NCBI RefSeq assembly: GCF_027158205.1
Contig: NZ_JAPVLU010000007.1
Coordinates: 1-64,000, forward strand
Reading direction: 5' to 3'
Length of the DNA stretch: 64,000 nt
DNA from: Streptomyces sp. H39-S7
GTDB lineage: Bacteria > Actinomycetota > Actinomycetes > Streptomycetales > Streptomycetaceae
The notes under the pieces: model-generated
What the model was told of the DNA's origin: nothing
The model's input: the letters and a program-made list of their open reading frames with translations, nothing else
Database searches by the model: none
Made by a program: the position numbers and the translations under genes
Shown: in pieces, positions 9,351 through 18,686 of the stretch
Numbering within the stretch: the stretch's first letter is position 1
How the letters are laid out: each line of letters starts with the position of its first letter

Positions 9351-10504
9351 CCGCCGGCCTGCTCACGAAGGACCGCCACGACCCGGTCCTGCTGGGCCTC
9401 GGTCATGGTGTGGAACAGCGGCAGGATGAGCGAGTCACGGCTGATCCGCTCGGTGACCGGCAGCGGCGCCGACGGGTGCCCCTCGTAGGCGGGCTCCAGG
9501 TGCGACGCCATGATCCCGCGCCGGGCCGAGATCCCGGCCGCGGCGAGCGCGGCGAGCAGCGCGTCCCGGCCGACCGGGAAGTCCTCGGCCGGCAGCACCC
9601 AGTAGGACTGGAAGTTGCCCTGCCCGTGGGCGGGGTCGCGCACCGGTGACAGGCCGCGAACGTCCCGCAGCAGGGCATCGTAGCGGGCCGCCAGCGCACG
9701 CCGGCGGGCCACGATCTCGTCCAGTTTGCCGAGTTGCACCAGGCCGACCGCGGCCTGGATGTCGGTCATCCGGTAGTTGTAGCCGACCTCGAGATAGCTC
9801 TCCAGGATCGGTGTGCTGCTCGCGTGCCGCTGGGCGGCGGACGCGTTCATCCCGTGCTCGCGCAACCGGCGCAGCCGCTCGGCCCACTGCGCGTCGTCCG
9901 TGGTCAGCATGCCGCCCTCGCCGGTGGTGATCACCTTGCGGGGGTGGAATGACCAGGCGGCGAGCAGCGCGCCGTGGCCGACGGACTTGCCGCCCACGGT
10001 CGAGCCGATCGCGCAGGCCGCGTCCTCGACCAGGGCGACGTCCCAGTCGGCGCAGGCGGACCGCAGGGCGTGCACATCGGCCGGCACCCCGCCCTGGTGG
10101 ACAGCGAGGACCGCCTTGGTGCGCGCGGTCCTGACCGCGTCCACGGTGGCCGCCGTCAGGTTGCCGGTGGCCTCCTCGACATCCGCGAAGACGGGTTCCG
10201 CTCCGACGTAGCGCACGGCGTTGGCCGTGGCGATGAACGACAGCGAGGGCACGACGACCTCGTCACCGGCGCCCAGGCCGAGTGCGACCAGCGCCAGGTG
10301 CAGGGCGGCGGTGCACGAGCTCACGGCGATGGCGTGCTCGGCGCCCACCCGCTCGGCGAAGGCGCGCTCGAACTCCGCGACCCGGGGGCCCTGGGCGACC
10401 CAGCCGGACAGGACCGCCGCGGCGGCCGCGTTCGCCTCCTCCTCGCCCAGCCACGGCATCATCACCGGGACCCGGGCGAGCTCCGGTTCCACCGGGGCGC
10501 TCAT
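9347..10504 (-). CDS. Second DegT/DnrJ/EryC1/StrS family aminotransferase
   Basis: 385 aa. PLP lysine K190 lies in WSFHPRKVITTGEGGML, a motif typical of the ArnB/PglE/PseC-like branch that aminates C4 keto-sugars; VALVEDAACAIGS supplies the Asp that contacts the pyridine nitrogen. N-terminus VPVMMPWLGEEEANAAAAAVLSG is typical. Start ATG at 10504 overlaps the epimerase stop by 4 bp (ATGA). Having two distinct aminotransferases in one operon implies either a diamino sugar or two amino sugars in the repeat unit (inference). Confidence 0.88.
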   Translation of the reverse strand: MSAPVEPELARVPVMMPWLGEEEANAAAAAVLSGWVAQGPRVAEFERAFAERVGAEHAIAVSSCTAALHLALVALGLGAGDEVVVPSLSFIATANAVRYVGAEPVFADVEEATGNLTAATVDAVRTARTKAVLAVHQGGVPADVHALRSACADWDVALVEDAACAIGSTVGGKSVGHGALLAAWSFHPRKVITTGEGGMLTTDDAQWAERLRRLREHGMNASAAQRHASSTPILESYLEVGYNYRMTDIQAAVGLVQLGKLDEIVARRRALAARYDALLRDVRGLSPVRDPAHGQGNFQSYWVLPAEDFPVGRDALLAALAAAGISARRGIMASHLEPAYEGHPSAPLPVTERISRDSLILPLFHTMTEAQQDRVVAVLREQAGG

Positions 10505-11511
10505 CGTGCGGCCTGCGTGCCGGAGGCGGCGGCCGCTGCCCTGGCGTCGGCGGCGCGCTCCGACTGCCACCAGTCCACCAGGTCGCGCAGCCCGGTGCGC
10601 AGGTCGATCTCCGCCGTGAAACCGAGTCGCTCCGCGGCCTGGGTGGTGTCCGCGAGGCGGCGGGTGACCCCGTTCACCGAGCGGGCGGGACCGTGTTCGG
10701 GCTCCAGATCGGCGCCCATCGCGTCGAGCAGGGCGAGCGCGAGGTCGCGCAGGCTCGTCTCGGTGCCGCTCGCGACGTTGAACACCTCGTCGGTGAGGTC
10801 CGACTCCGCGGCCAGCAGGTTGGCCCGGGCGATGTCCCGGACGTGGACGAAGTCCATGGTCTGCGTTCCGTCGCCGAGGATCAGCGGCGGCTCCCCGCCG
10901 ACGATCCGCTCCATCCAGCGGATGAGCACCTCGGTGTACAGGCCGTGGATGTCCATCCGGGGCCCGTACACGTTGAAGTAGCGCAGCGCCACGTAGTCCA
11001 GCCCGTACATGGCGTGGAAGCTGCGCAGGACGCCTTCGTTGAAGGCCTTCGCCGCGCCGTAGAAGGTGTCGTTGTTGTACGCGTGGTGGCGTTCGGTCGT
11101 CGGGAAGGCCTCGGCCAGACCGTAGACCGAGGCCGATGAGGAGGCGATCACCTTGCCCACCCCCGCCGCGGCGGCCGACTCCAGCACGTTGAACGTGCCG
11201 TCGACCATGACCTCGTTGGCCAGCCGGGGCTCCTCCGCGCACTGGGTGATGCGGATCGCCGCCAGGTGGAAGACCAGGTCGGCGCCCTCGGTGACCTTGC
11301 GTACGGTCGCCACGTCGCGGATGTCGCCCTCGACGACCTCCACGACACCGCTCGGCAGGGCCTGGGCCAGGTTGGCCATCCGCCCGCGCACGAAGTTGTC
11401 GAGCACCACGATCTCGCGTGCCCCGTTGTCGACCAGCAGGTCGACCAGGTTGGAACCGATGGTGCCCGCCCCGCCGGTCACCAGAATCTTCTTGCCTCGT
11501 ACGGTGCTCAA
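10501..11511 (-). CDS. NAD-dependent nucleotide-sugar epimerase/dehydratase (extended SDR)
   Basis: 336 aa. The Rossmann motif TGGAGTIGSN near residue 13, SSSASVYG with the catalytic Ser, and YGAAK (Y-x3-K) are all intact. RYFNVYGPRMD and the C-terminal substrate loop fit UDP-glucose/UDP-GlcNAc 4-epimerase-like or WbpP-like SDRs. It would convert a UDP- or dTDP-linked hexose ahead of transamination. It lies in a tightly packed minus-strand operon, 52 bp after the oxidoreductase and overlapping the next gene. Exact substrate unknown. Confidence 0.87.
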   Translation of the reverse strand: MSTVRGKKILVTGGAGTIGSNLVDLLVDNGAREIVVLDNFVRGRMANLAQALPSGVVEVVEGDIRDVATVRKVTEGADLVFHLAAIRITQCAEEPRLANEVMVDGTFNVLESAAAAGVGKVIASSSASVYGLAEAFPTTERHHAYNNDTFYGAAKAFNEGVLRSFHAMYGLDYVALRYFNVYGPRMDIHGLYTEVLIRWMERIVGGEPPLILGDGTQTMDFVHVRDIARANLLAAESDLTDEVFNVASGTETSLRDLALALLDAMGADLEPEHGPARSVNGVTRRLADTTQAAERLGFTAEIDLRTGLRDLVDWWQSERAADARAAAAASGTQAAR

Positions 11512-11563
11512 CGCTCTTCCCCCACAGGATCGGTCTTCGTCTGGCGAAAAACAGTCCGTACGC

Positions 11564-12688
11564 TCACCGGCCGGCGCGCAGCCCGACGACCGCGCCGCGG
11601 AACTCCAGGCTCCGGGAGGCCGCCTCGAGGATGTCCAGCACCCGCAGGCCGGCCCGGCCGTCGGTCAGCGGCGCCCGGCGCTCGCGGATCGACGCGGCGA
11701 ACTCGTCGACCATGCTGCGCAGCGCCTCCTTCTCCCCGATCGCGGGCGCCACCATGTCGCCGGTGCGGTAGGAGATCTGCATGTCCCGGCGCTGGTCGAC
11801 GCCGATGTCCTGGGGGGTGGACAGCTCGACCCCTCGGTCGAAGACCGCCACGCGCTGCGCGGGGTTGAGGTCGTCCCAGATCAGGGTGCGCTTCGAGCCG
11901 CCGACCATGGTGGTCCGCACCTTGGTGGGGGAGAGCCAGTTGACGTGCACGTGCGCGATGGCGCCCGTGTTGAGCTGCAGCGTCAGATAGGCCACGCAGG
12001 CCTGGCCGGCGCCTATCGGGTCGGCCCCGTGCGCGGCGACCGCGACCGGCTCGACGTGGTCGGGGAGGATGAAGTCGAGGATCGACAGGTCATGGGGGGC
12101 GAGATCCCACATCACGTCGATGTCCTTCTGGACGAGACCGAGGTTGATGCGGACCGAGTCGACGTAGTGGATCTCGCCGAGTGCCCCGGAGCGCACCTGG
12201 TCCCGGATGTGACTCACCGCGGGCGTGTAGCAGTAGGTGTGGTCGCACATCAGGGTCAGACCGCGCTCCTCGGCCTCGGCCACCAGTCGCTGGCCGTCCG
12301 CGTACGTGGCGGCCAGCGGCTTCTCGACGAGGACGTGCTTGCCCGCGCGCAGCGCCGCCAGCGCGACGTCCAGGTGCGTTCCGGCGGGCGTGGCCACGGC
12401 GACGGCGTCCACGGACGGGTCGGCGAGGACCGCCGCGTAGTCCGCGGTCGCCTGGACGGTGGAGTACGTGCCGAGCACCCGGCGGGCCCGCTCCACGTCG
12501 AGGTCGCAGAGGTGGCGCAGCCGGAACCCCGGGCTGGACTGGAAGTTGCGGACGAGGTTGGGCCCCCAGTAGCCGGCGCCGACGACCGCGACCCCCAGCG
12601 GTTGGTCCGGTCCCGTACCCGGAGCGCCGGTGTCCTTCACAGCGCCCTTCACAGTGTCCGTCACAGTGTTCGTCGTCCCTTCGTGCAC
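11564..12688 (-). CDS. Gfo/Idh/MocA family oxidoreductase (WlbA-like candidate)
   Basis: 374 aa. Rossmann motif VAVVGAGYWGPNLVRNF, the family EKP motif in KHVLVEKPLAATY and the substrate-side MWDLAPHDLSI are clear. The H in LAPHD matches WlbA-type enzymes that oxidise the C3 hydroxyl of UDP-N-acetyl sugar acids before transamination. It is the first gene of the minus-strand amino-sugar operon. Start is GTG at 12688 with no clear ribosome site; the first about 28 residues (NTVTDTVKGAVKDTG) are repeat-like and outside the family fold, so a downstream GTG may be the true start. Substrate is inferred from the gene set. Confidence 0.82.
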   Translation of the reverse strand: MHEGTTNTVTDTVKGAVKDTGAPGTGPDQPLGVAVVGAGYWGPNLVRNFQSSPGFRLRHLCDLDVERARRVLGTYSTVQATADYAAVLADPSVDAVAVATPAGTHLDVALAALRAGKHVLVEKPLAATYADGQRLVAEAEERGLTLMCDHTYCYTPAVSHIRDQVRSGALGEIHYVDSVRINLGLVQKDIDVMWDLAPHDLSILDFILPDHVEPVAVAAHGADPIGAGQACVAYLTLQLNTGAIAHVHVNWLSPTKVRTTMVGGSKRTLIWDDLNPAQRVAVFDRGVELSTPQDIGVDQRRDMQISYRTGDMVAPAIGEKEALRSMVDEFAASIRERRAPLTDGRAGLRVLDILEAASRSLEFRGAVVGLRAGR

Positions 12689-13468
12689 GTTGGCTGACGC
12701 ATCGACAGTTCAGAGGCGTGGGAGGGGTGCGTGGGATCCGCGGGCATGTCGCCGCAGCCGTGCGGCGGCGGCCCGGCGCGGAGCGGGATGCTCCTGGCGC
12801 GGTCCGGTGCCCGGCGTACTGTCAGCCGACGGCGGGGCATACGCCCGCCCGGCACGGCGACCGCGGCGGCGAGGCCGTCCGCGACCAGCGGGATGTCCTG
12901 GTGTCTCCGAGCCGAACAGCGTCGGCGGATTCCCGGACTCCCGCGTTCCACATCCTGTGACTCATGCGTGACCTGCTCAACGGCCATGCTCCCCCCACCA
13001 CGGTGCTCTACGTACTCCGCCCGACCGCCGGCGTCCCGCGTTCGTGCCGCCACCCGTGCGGGTGGCGGAAGAGCGGTGCGGACACCGGTGGTTGAACGTG
13101 AGTACGTGGGTCTTACACCTGACCGGACGATGACGGATCACCCGCTGCAACGTGCCCCCCGCAGCCGGAGTCCGTGCTGATCTGTTGTGACGGGTACCGC
13201 TGTGTCGTCCCCACGACGGAACCCTGACGCGCGTGCGGTGCGACGGGCCCGGTGAAGCACATCCGGGCCCGGTGGAGCCTCTGCTGCACCCAATCCACCC
13301 CAAGTTTCCCAGGATTGGCCACAGCATTGCCGGAACCTGTCCGTCCGGGGTCAATTTCCCCGCCCAAACCGGTCCGCCGACGCTCAATCTAGACCACCGG
13401 ACGCAGCCGGGGGGACAGTTGGACGAAACACTCACCACCGGCCTCGTCCTTGCAGTCATACTGCGCGG
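12689..13468. promoter_or_regulatory. 780-bp gene-free divergent region
   Basis: Lies between the start of the minus-strand sugar operon and the plus-strand glycosyltransferase. No frame here has convincing coding character: a 130-codon minus-strand ORF is Arg-rich shadow sequence and a 43-codon plus ORF at 12964 lacks a ribosome site. The right half (about 13090-13460) is less GC-rich than its neighbours, which fits promoters for both directions. I could not identify a defined operator. Confidence 0.5.
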
Positions 13469-14338
13469 GTGACGAGCATCGTGATCCCGGCCCACAACGA
13501 GGGCCGGGTCATCGGCCGGCTCCTCGACGCGCTCCTCGCGGAGTCCTGCACCGACGAGTTCGACATCGTGGTGGTGTGCAACGGCTGTACGGACGACACC
13601 GCGCAGGTCGCGGCGCACCGGGGCGCCGACGTCCGGGTGGTGGAGATCGCGCAACCCTCCAAGCACGAGGCGCTGCGGGTCGGCGACGAGCACGCGCGCG
13701 GCTTTCCCCGGCTGTACGTGGACGCCGATGTGGTGATCACGACCTCGGACGTCCGGGCGCTCATCCAGCCGCTGGACGACTCCTCGGCGATCCTCGCCAC
13801 CGCTCCCGAGCGCGACCTGCCGCCGGACGGCTGTGCGTGGCGGGTGCGGGCCTACTACCAGGTGTGGCAGCGGCTGCCCGCCGTGCGTCAGGGCCTGTTC
13901 GGCAGGGGGGTCATCGCGGTCTCCGAGGCGGGGTACGCCCGGATCGCGGCGCTGCCCCCGCTGATGGCCGACGATCTCGCCGCCTCGCTCGCCTTCGCCC
14001 CGGACGAACGGCTCGTGGTCGACACGGCCCGGGTCGTCGTCCATCCACCGCGCACCTGGTCCGATCTGATCAAGCGGCGGATCCGGGCGGCGACCTCGTC
14101 CGCGCAACTGGAGCACTACCAGCGGCAGGAGCTGGGCGGGAGGCAGGAGGAGGTTTCGCCGTCGGCGCGGACCGGAAAGGCCGACCTGCTGGCGATCCTG
14201 CGGGCGGAGCCGAAGCTGGTCCCCGGCGTCGTGGTCTTCCTCTGGGCGGCCGTCGCGGCCCGGCGGGGATCACGGAGGGCCATCAAGTCCCAGGACTTCG
14301 GCACGTGGTTGCGGGACGAGAGCAGCCGGCAGGCCTGA
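13469..14338 (+). CDS. Glycosyltransferase family 2
   Basis: 289 aa. Starts TSIVIPAHNEGRVIGRLLDALL, a GT2 opening, with VVCNGCTDDTAQVA for nucleotide binding and LYVDADVVI as the DxD motif. The C-terminus has a single hydrophobic stretch (VPGVVVFLWAAVAA) that may associate with the membrane. Start is GTG at 13469. There is no ribosome site, but CATACT sits six bases before the start, so a leaderless message is possible. It stands apart from the minus-strand sugar operon across the intergenic region and probably contributes to the same or a related glycan. Confidence 0.83.
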   Translation: MTSIVIPAHNEGRVIGRLLDALLAESCTDEFDIVVVCNGCTDDTAQVAAHRGADVRVVEIAQPSKHEALRVGDEHARGFPRLYVDADVVITTSDVRALIQPLDDSSAILATAPERDLPPDGCAWRVRAYYQVWQRLPAVRQGLFGRGVIAVSEAGYARIAALPPLMADDLAASLAFAPDERLVVDTARVVVHPPRTWSDLIKRRIRAATSSAQLEHYQRQELGGRQEEVSPSARTGKADLLAILRAEPKLVPGVVVFLWAAVAARRGSRRAIKSQDFGTWLRDESSRQA

Positions 14339-14501
14339 CCTGCCGTTAACGCCGGCTCAATACCCCGTTCTCCGGGAAGCACCTCCGGCCTCACATACAA
14401 CCACTAAAGTGTCATTCGCACGTTCGAGTACAGGGACGGCCTCGGCTGGGCCGGTCGCTCCTCCGCCGATTCGGCCACCACGGCAACGGGAGCTCCTGAG
14501 C

Positions 14502-15824
14502 ATGTACCTCGCGGACCGCGCCGCCCCCGCCGAGGGGACCACCGCGCCGGATCGTACGCGCGGACGCCGATTCCCGGGGGTCTCCTCGGTGGTGTTCGCG
14601 CTGGGCGCGGTCAGCCTGATCACCGACATCTCCTCGGAGATGGTCACCGCTGTGCTGCCGCTCTACCTCGTCGTCGGGCTCGGTCTCAGCCCGCTGGGTT
14701 TCGGCACGCTCGACGGGGTCTACAACGGCGTCAGCGCGCTGGTCCAGCTGACCGGCGGCCACCTCGCCGACCGGGTGCGGAACCACAAACTCATCGCCGG
14801 TCTCGGCTACGGACTGTCCGCGGTCTGCAAACCGCTGCTGCTCCTCGTCCACAGCCTGGGACCGCTGAGCGTGGTGCTCGCGCTGGAGCGCACCGGCAAG
14901 GGACTGCGCACCGCGCCGCGCGACGCGATGATCTCCCTCTCCACACCGGCCGAGTTCCAGGGCCGCGCCTTCGGCGTGCACCGGGCGATGGACACCACCG
15001 GTGCGGTGCTCGGACCCGTCGCCGCCTTCCTGATCCTGCGCGCGGCGACCGACGGTTACGACGCCGTCTTCGGCGTCAGCGCCTGCGTGGCCGTGCTCGG
15101 GGTGCTGGTGCTGGTGCTGTTCGTCCCGGGGAAGGCGCGCACGGGAACGGCCGTCCCCGGCTCTCCGGACGCGAAGGACGTAACGGACGGCGCGGGCGGC
15201 GCGGCGGCCGGGGATGACGCGGAGAAGCGGCCCGTCGACCTCCGCGAGGCGCTGCGGCTGCTGCGCCTGCCGCGGCTGCGCGGACTCGCCACCTGCGCCG
15301 TGCTGCTCGGACTCACCACCGTCAGCGACGCCTTCGTCTACCTGCTGCTGCAGCGCCGCACCGGCATCAGCGAGTACTGGTTCCCGCTGATGCCGCTCGG
15401 CACGGCCGCCGTGTTCCTGCTGCTGGCCGTGCCGGTCGGCACCCTGGCCGACCGGGTCGGGCGGCGCGTGGTCTTCCTCGTCGGGCACGCCCTGCTGCTC
15501 CTCGCGTACATGCTGCTGCTCTGGGCCCCCGACCTGCCGGCCCTGCCCTACCTCGTGCTCGCACTGCACGGCATGTTCTACGCCGCGACCGACGGTGTGC
15601 TGCCGGCCGCGGTCTCCGCCATCGTCCCCGAGCAACTGCGGGCCAGTGGCCTCGCGTTGGTCGGCACCGGTCAGGCGCTGGCCCGGTTCTGCTGCTCGAT
15701 CGCCTTCGGCGCGGCCTGGACCGTCTGGGGCGACGCCCCGGCACTGGCCGGATCCGCGGTCGGCCTGCTCTGCTGTGCGCTGGTCGCGGGCGTCGTGCTG
15801 CGGCCGTCCGGGGGCCGGTCATGA
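14502..15824 (+). CDS. MFS transporter
   Basis: 440-aa multi-pass (about 12 helices) major facilitator. VSLITDISSEMVTAVLPLYLV at the start and GLRTAPRDAMISLSTP in the loop after TM4-5 match a family of actinobacterial MFS proteins; the loop motif GTLADRVGRRVVFLVG after TM8 is the canonical MFS motif A equivalent. A hydrophilic central loop (about residues 210-255) separates the two halves. ATG at 14502 is preceded by GGGAG. Substrate unknown. A beta-propeller-like protein gene follows after 76 bp and is probably co-transcribed. Confidence 0.85.
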   Translation: MYLADRAAPAEGTTAPDRTRGRRFPGVSSVVFALGAVSLITDISSEMVTAVLPLYLVVGLGLSPLGFGTLDGVYNGVSALVQLTGGHLADRVRNHKLIAGLGYGLSAVCKPLLLLVHSLGPLSVVLALERTGKGLRTAPRDAMISLSTPAEFQGRAFGVHRAMDTTGAVLGPVAAFLILRAATDGYDAVFGVSACVAVLGVLVLVLFVPGKARTGTAVPGSPDAKDVTDGAGGAAAGDDAEKRPVDLREALRLLRLPRLRGLATCAVLLGLTTVSDAFVYLLLQRRTGISEYWFPLMPLGTAAVFLLLAVPVGTLADRVGRRVVFLVGHALLLLAYMLLLWAPDLPALPYLVLALHGMFYAATDGVLPAAVSAIVPEQLRASGLALVGTGQALARFCCSIAFGAAWTVWGDAPALAGSAVGLLCCALVAGVVLRPSGGRS

Positions 15825-15900
15825 TCCCGCGCCGCGCCCCGACGCCGTCCGCGCCCGCCGCTCCGCCACCGCGCCCGACCCGACACCCGCAAGGATCCCG

Positions 15901-16920
15901 ATGACGCCGAAGCGCCGCCTGCTCATACTCGCCACGGCGGTGCTGCTCCTCGCGGGCCTGGGAATCGGGCTCGTGCTGCACGCCGCCGCCAGGGCGGACA
16001 GGAAGAACCAGCCACAGGCGGGCGGCCCGTCGGTGAGCGCGGGAAAGGTGGCGCTGACGCAGTCGGGCAAGCTCGCGTTCCTCAACGGCGCGCGGGGCCC
16101 GCACCTCACCGATCTCGCCACGGTGCCGGCCACCCACCCCGCGGCGGGCCGGACCGCCTCCGGCGTCAAGTGCCAGCGCTTCTACGCCGCGGCGGGCACC
16201 GGCGTCTGCCTCCAGTCCACCCCCGGCGCGCTCGCGCAGAACAACCGGGCCCTGATCCTGGACGCGAACCTGAAGACCGAGCGCAGCTTTCCGCTGGCCG
16301 GCACCCCCAGCCGCGCGCGGGTCTCACCCAGCGGCCATCTCGCCGCCTGGACGGTCTTCGTCGGCGGAGAGTCCTACGGCTCCGCGTTCTTCTCCACCCG
16401 CACCGCGATCCTGGACACCCGCACCTGGCAGCTCACCACCAACCTGGAGGAGTTCGGCATCCTTCTGGAGGGCCGGAAGTATCACGCCGTGGACGTGAAC
16501 TTCTGGGGAGTCACCTTCGCGGTGGACGACGACACGTTCTACGCCACGCTGGGAACCGGCGGCAAAACGTACCTCGTCAAGGGGTCCGTCTCCCGCCGCT
16601 CGGTCGCCACCGTGACGCAGAACGTCGAATGCCCCTCGCTCTCCCCGGACGGCACCCGCATCGCCTTCAAGAAGCGCGCGCTGCGCGGCGCCGCGCTCTG
16701 GCGCGAGTACGTCCTCGACCTGCGGACGCTGCGCGAGACACCGCTCGCCGAGCACCACAGCGTCGACGACCAGGCCACCTGGCTCGACGACCGGACCGTC
16801 GCCTACGCCCTGCCCACGGAGGGCGCGGTCGGGACCACCGACCTGTGGAGCGTCCCCGCCGACGGCACCGGCACGCCCCGCCTGCTGATCCCCGGCGCGT
16901 CCTCCCCGGCACCGCTGTAG
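15901..16920 (+). CDS. Membrane-anchored TolB/WD40-like beta-propeller protein
   Basis: 339 aa. One N-terminal transmembrane anchor (LLILATAVLLLAGLGIGLVL) then an extracellular domain with PD40/TolB-like repeats, for example VSPSGHLAAW and CPSLSPDGTRIAFKKR followed by TTDLWSVPADGTG. Such repeats bind partner proteins or ligands outside the membrane. ATG at 15901 has AAGGATC just upstream. Co-oriented with the MFS gene. No catalytic motif seen; function unknown. Confidence 0.75.
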   Translation: MTPKRRLLILATAVLLLAGLGIGLVLHAAARADRKNQPQAGGPSVSAGKVALTQSGKLAFLNGARGPHLTDLATVPATHPAAGRTASGVKCQRFYAAAGTGVCLQSTPGALAQNNRALILDANLKTERSFPLAGTPSRARVSPSGHLAAWTVFVGGESYGSAFFSTRTAILDTRTWQLTTNLEEFGILLEGRKYHAVDVNFWGVTFAVDDDTFYATLGTGGKTYLVKGSVSRRSVATVTQNVECPSLSPDGTRIAFKKRALRGAALWREYVLDLRTLRETPLAEHHSVDDQATWLDDRTVAYALPTEGAVGTTDLWSVPADGTGTPRLLIPGASSPAPL

Positions 16921-17085
16921 CCACGGCGGACGACGGTTGTTCCGGGGGACGGCCGGCGCGCCCGGTCGGGTGAACCGGTGGGACGCGCCGCCCGGCCTGG
17001 GCACCGCACACCGCGACCGGTGCTCCGATGGCGGGGGAGCCGGTCCACGAGGACCCATGGGGGCTCACGAGGGAAGGACCGCGGG

Positions 17086-17535
17086 GTGTGCCACTACTGC
17101 GGCTGCCGTGAGATCCCGCTGATCAGGGACTTCATCGCGGAGCACGAGTCGGTGACCGACCACGCGGGCTCCGTGGTGCGCGCGCTGGACGCCGGTGAAC
17201 TCTCCGACGCCCGCGCACACCTCGACCGGATGGGCGCCGAGCTGCGTGATCACTGGCGCGGCGAGGAGGACGGCCTGTTCGCGGTGATGGGCCAGGACGA
17301 GGAGTACCGCGACTACATCGACGCCCTCAAGGCCGAACACCGGGAACTGGGCGCTCTGCTCGCCGCCGGTGATCTCACCGACCTCCGCTACCAGACGCTC
17401 ATCCGCGCGGCCGTCCGCGAACTCACCCTGCACATCAGCAAGGAGGAGGAAGGCCTCTTTCCGGCCGCCCTCACCGCGCTCACCGGCGAGCAGTGGAACT
17501 TCGCGATGGCGGCCTGGCGCGCGGTGCACACCTGA
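17086..17535 (+). CDS. Hemerythrin HHE domain protein
   Basis: 149 aa. A four-helix bundle with the iron-binding pattern HESVTDHAG, HWRGEEDGLF, EHRELGALL and HISKEEEGLFPAAL, typical of cytoplasmic hemerythrin-like oxygen or redox sensors. The N-terminus CHYCGCREIP adds three Cys that are not part of the classical di-iron site and could bind a metal or form disulfides. GTG at 17086 was chosen because GGAAGGA lies about 10 bases upstream; the longer reading frame is Arg-rich shadow. Monocistronic. Confidence 0.85.
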   Translation: MCHYCGCREIPLIRDFIAEHESVTDHAGSVVRALDAGELSDARAHLDRMGAELRDHWRGEEDGLFAVMGQDEEYRDYIDALKAEHRELGALLAAGDLTDLRYQTLIRAAVRELTLHISKEEEGLFPAALTALTGEQWNFAMAAWRAVHT

Positions 17536-17710
17536 CCGAGGTGCGCGCACCCCTTTTCGCCGCCCTCGCCACCGGCACGCCGGGAACGTGACCCGCCCGG
17601 TGCCCGCTCATCTGGTGACGCACGACGCGCGGGGGTGCGTGGAGGAACCTATGGTGAGATAAGGAACGAATTGCGGACCATGCGCAGACGCTTCTCTGGA
17701 GGCGGTGACC

Positions 17711-18667
17711 ATGCATCGCGCTCAGCGACTGAGTGCGTCGTCCTGCTTCGGCCTGGTGCTCGCCGTCGTCGTGGCCGTCGGGTGTTCGTCGCCCACGGTC
17801 ACCACCTCTCCCGCCTCCGGGCGGCCGTCCGACCCCAGCTCATCCGTCCCGGGACCGGCCTCCACCACCTCACCGGCCGACGCGCAGCGGCAGGACGCGC
17901 AGGTCGGCGACACCCTGGATCTCACGGGCACCGGTGAGGGGGAACGCATGGCGGTCACGGTCACCCGGGTCGTGGATCCGGCGGCCGCCGGCGTCTTCGG
18001 CCCGGATGCGGGAAAGCGTTTCGTGGCCGTGCAGTTCCGGCTGCGCAACACCGGAACGGCCGTGTACGCCGATGCGCCGTCCAACGGAGCTCAGGTGGTC
18101 GACACTCTGGGCCAGGCCTTCAACGCCACTGTCCTCGAAACGGCCGCGGGGCCCAGCTTTCCCGGCAGCGTCCGGCTCACCCCTGGCAGCACCGCGCTGG
18201 GCTTCATCACGTTCGAGGTCCCGAAGGGGTCCGCGATCGCCAAAGTGCAGTTCACCCTGAATTCCGGCCTCGCCGCCAACACGGGCCAGTGGACCGTGCA
18301 GCGCGTGGAGAAGGGCGCACCGGCCACCGGCACGGCCCCGGCGCCCCAGCCGACCGCCTCGACCGCGCCCACCTCCGCCGCCGAGGGGACAAGCCCCCGC
18401 CAGGTCGTCGAGAACTACTACGCCGCCATCAACGCGCACGACTACGCGACGGCCTGGGCCCTGGGCGGAAAGAACCTCGACAGCTCCCTGCAGAGCTTCA
18501 CGGCCGGTTTCGCCGGTACCGCCAACGATGCCGTGACGGTGACCGGGGTCGAGGGCGACACCGTGAGCGTCGTTCTCGACGCCACGCAGCAGGACGGCAG
18601 CCACCGCGTCTTCTCCGGGACCTACACGGTGCGCGACGGGACGATCGTCAGCGCGAACATCCACTGA
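17711..18667 (+). CDS. DUF4352 lipoprotein with C-terminal NTF2-like segment
   Basis: 318 aa. Signal peptide and lipobox-like VAVGCSS, a Ser/Thr/Pro linker, then a DUF4352 domain (GDTLDLTGTGEGERMAVTVTRV to WTVQRVEKG), an immunoglobulin-like fold common in secreted actinobacterial lipoproteins. A second Ala/Pro linker leads to a SnoaL/NTF2-like module (QVVENYYAAINAHDYATAWALGG). ATG at 17711 is eight bases from GGAGG. Role unknown; probably a surface-exposed binding or stress protein. Confidence 0.83.
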   Translation: MHRAQRLSASSCFGLVLAVVVAVGCSSPTVTTSPASGRPSDPSSSVPGPASTTSPADAQRQDAQVGDTLDLTGTGEGERMAVTVTRVVDPAAAGVFGPDAGKRFVAVQFRLRNTGTAVYADAPSNGAQVVDTLGQAFNATVLETAAGPSFPGSVRLTPGSTALGFITFEVPKGSAIAKVQFTLNSGLAANTGQWTVQRVEKGAPATGTAPAPQPTASTAPTSAAEGTSPRQVVENYYAAINAHDYATAWALGGKNLDSSLQSFTAGFAGTANDAVTVTGVEGDTVSVVLDATQQDGSHRVFSGTYTVRDGTIVSANIH

Positions 18668-18668
18668 G

Positions 18669-18685
18669 CCCGCCGGGCCGGCGGG
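18669..18685. terminator. Bidirectional terminator hairpin
   Basis: CCCGCCG (18669-18675), loop GGC, CGGCGGG (18679-18685): a perfect 7-bp stem in the 19-bp gap between two convergent lipoprotein genes. Confidence 0.6.
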
Positions 18686-18686
18686 G

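Noticed and set aside
12661..13053. 130-codon minus strand ORF in the sugar-locus gap
   Set aside because: Arg-rich, overlaps the oxidoreductase start, no ribosome site or family match.
12964..13095. 43-codon + strand ORF (MRDLLNGHAPP...)
   Set aside because: No ribosome site and no recognised features; codon bias unconvincing.
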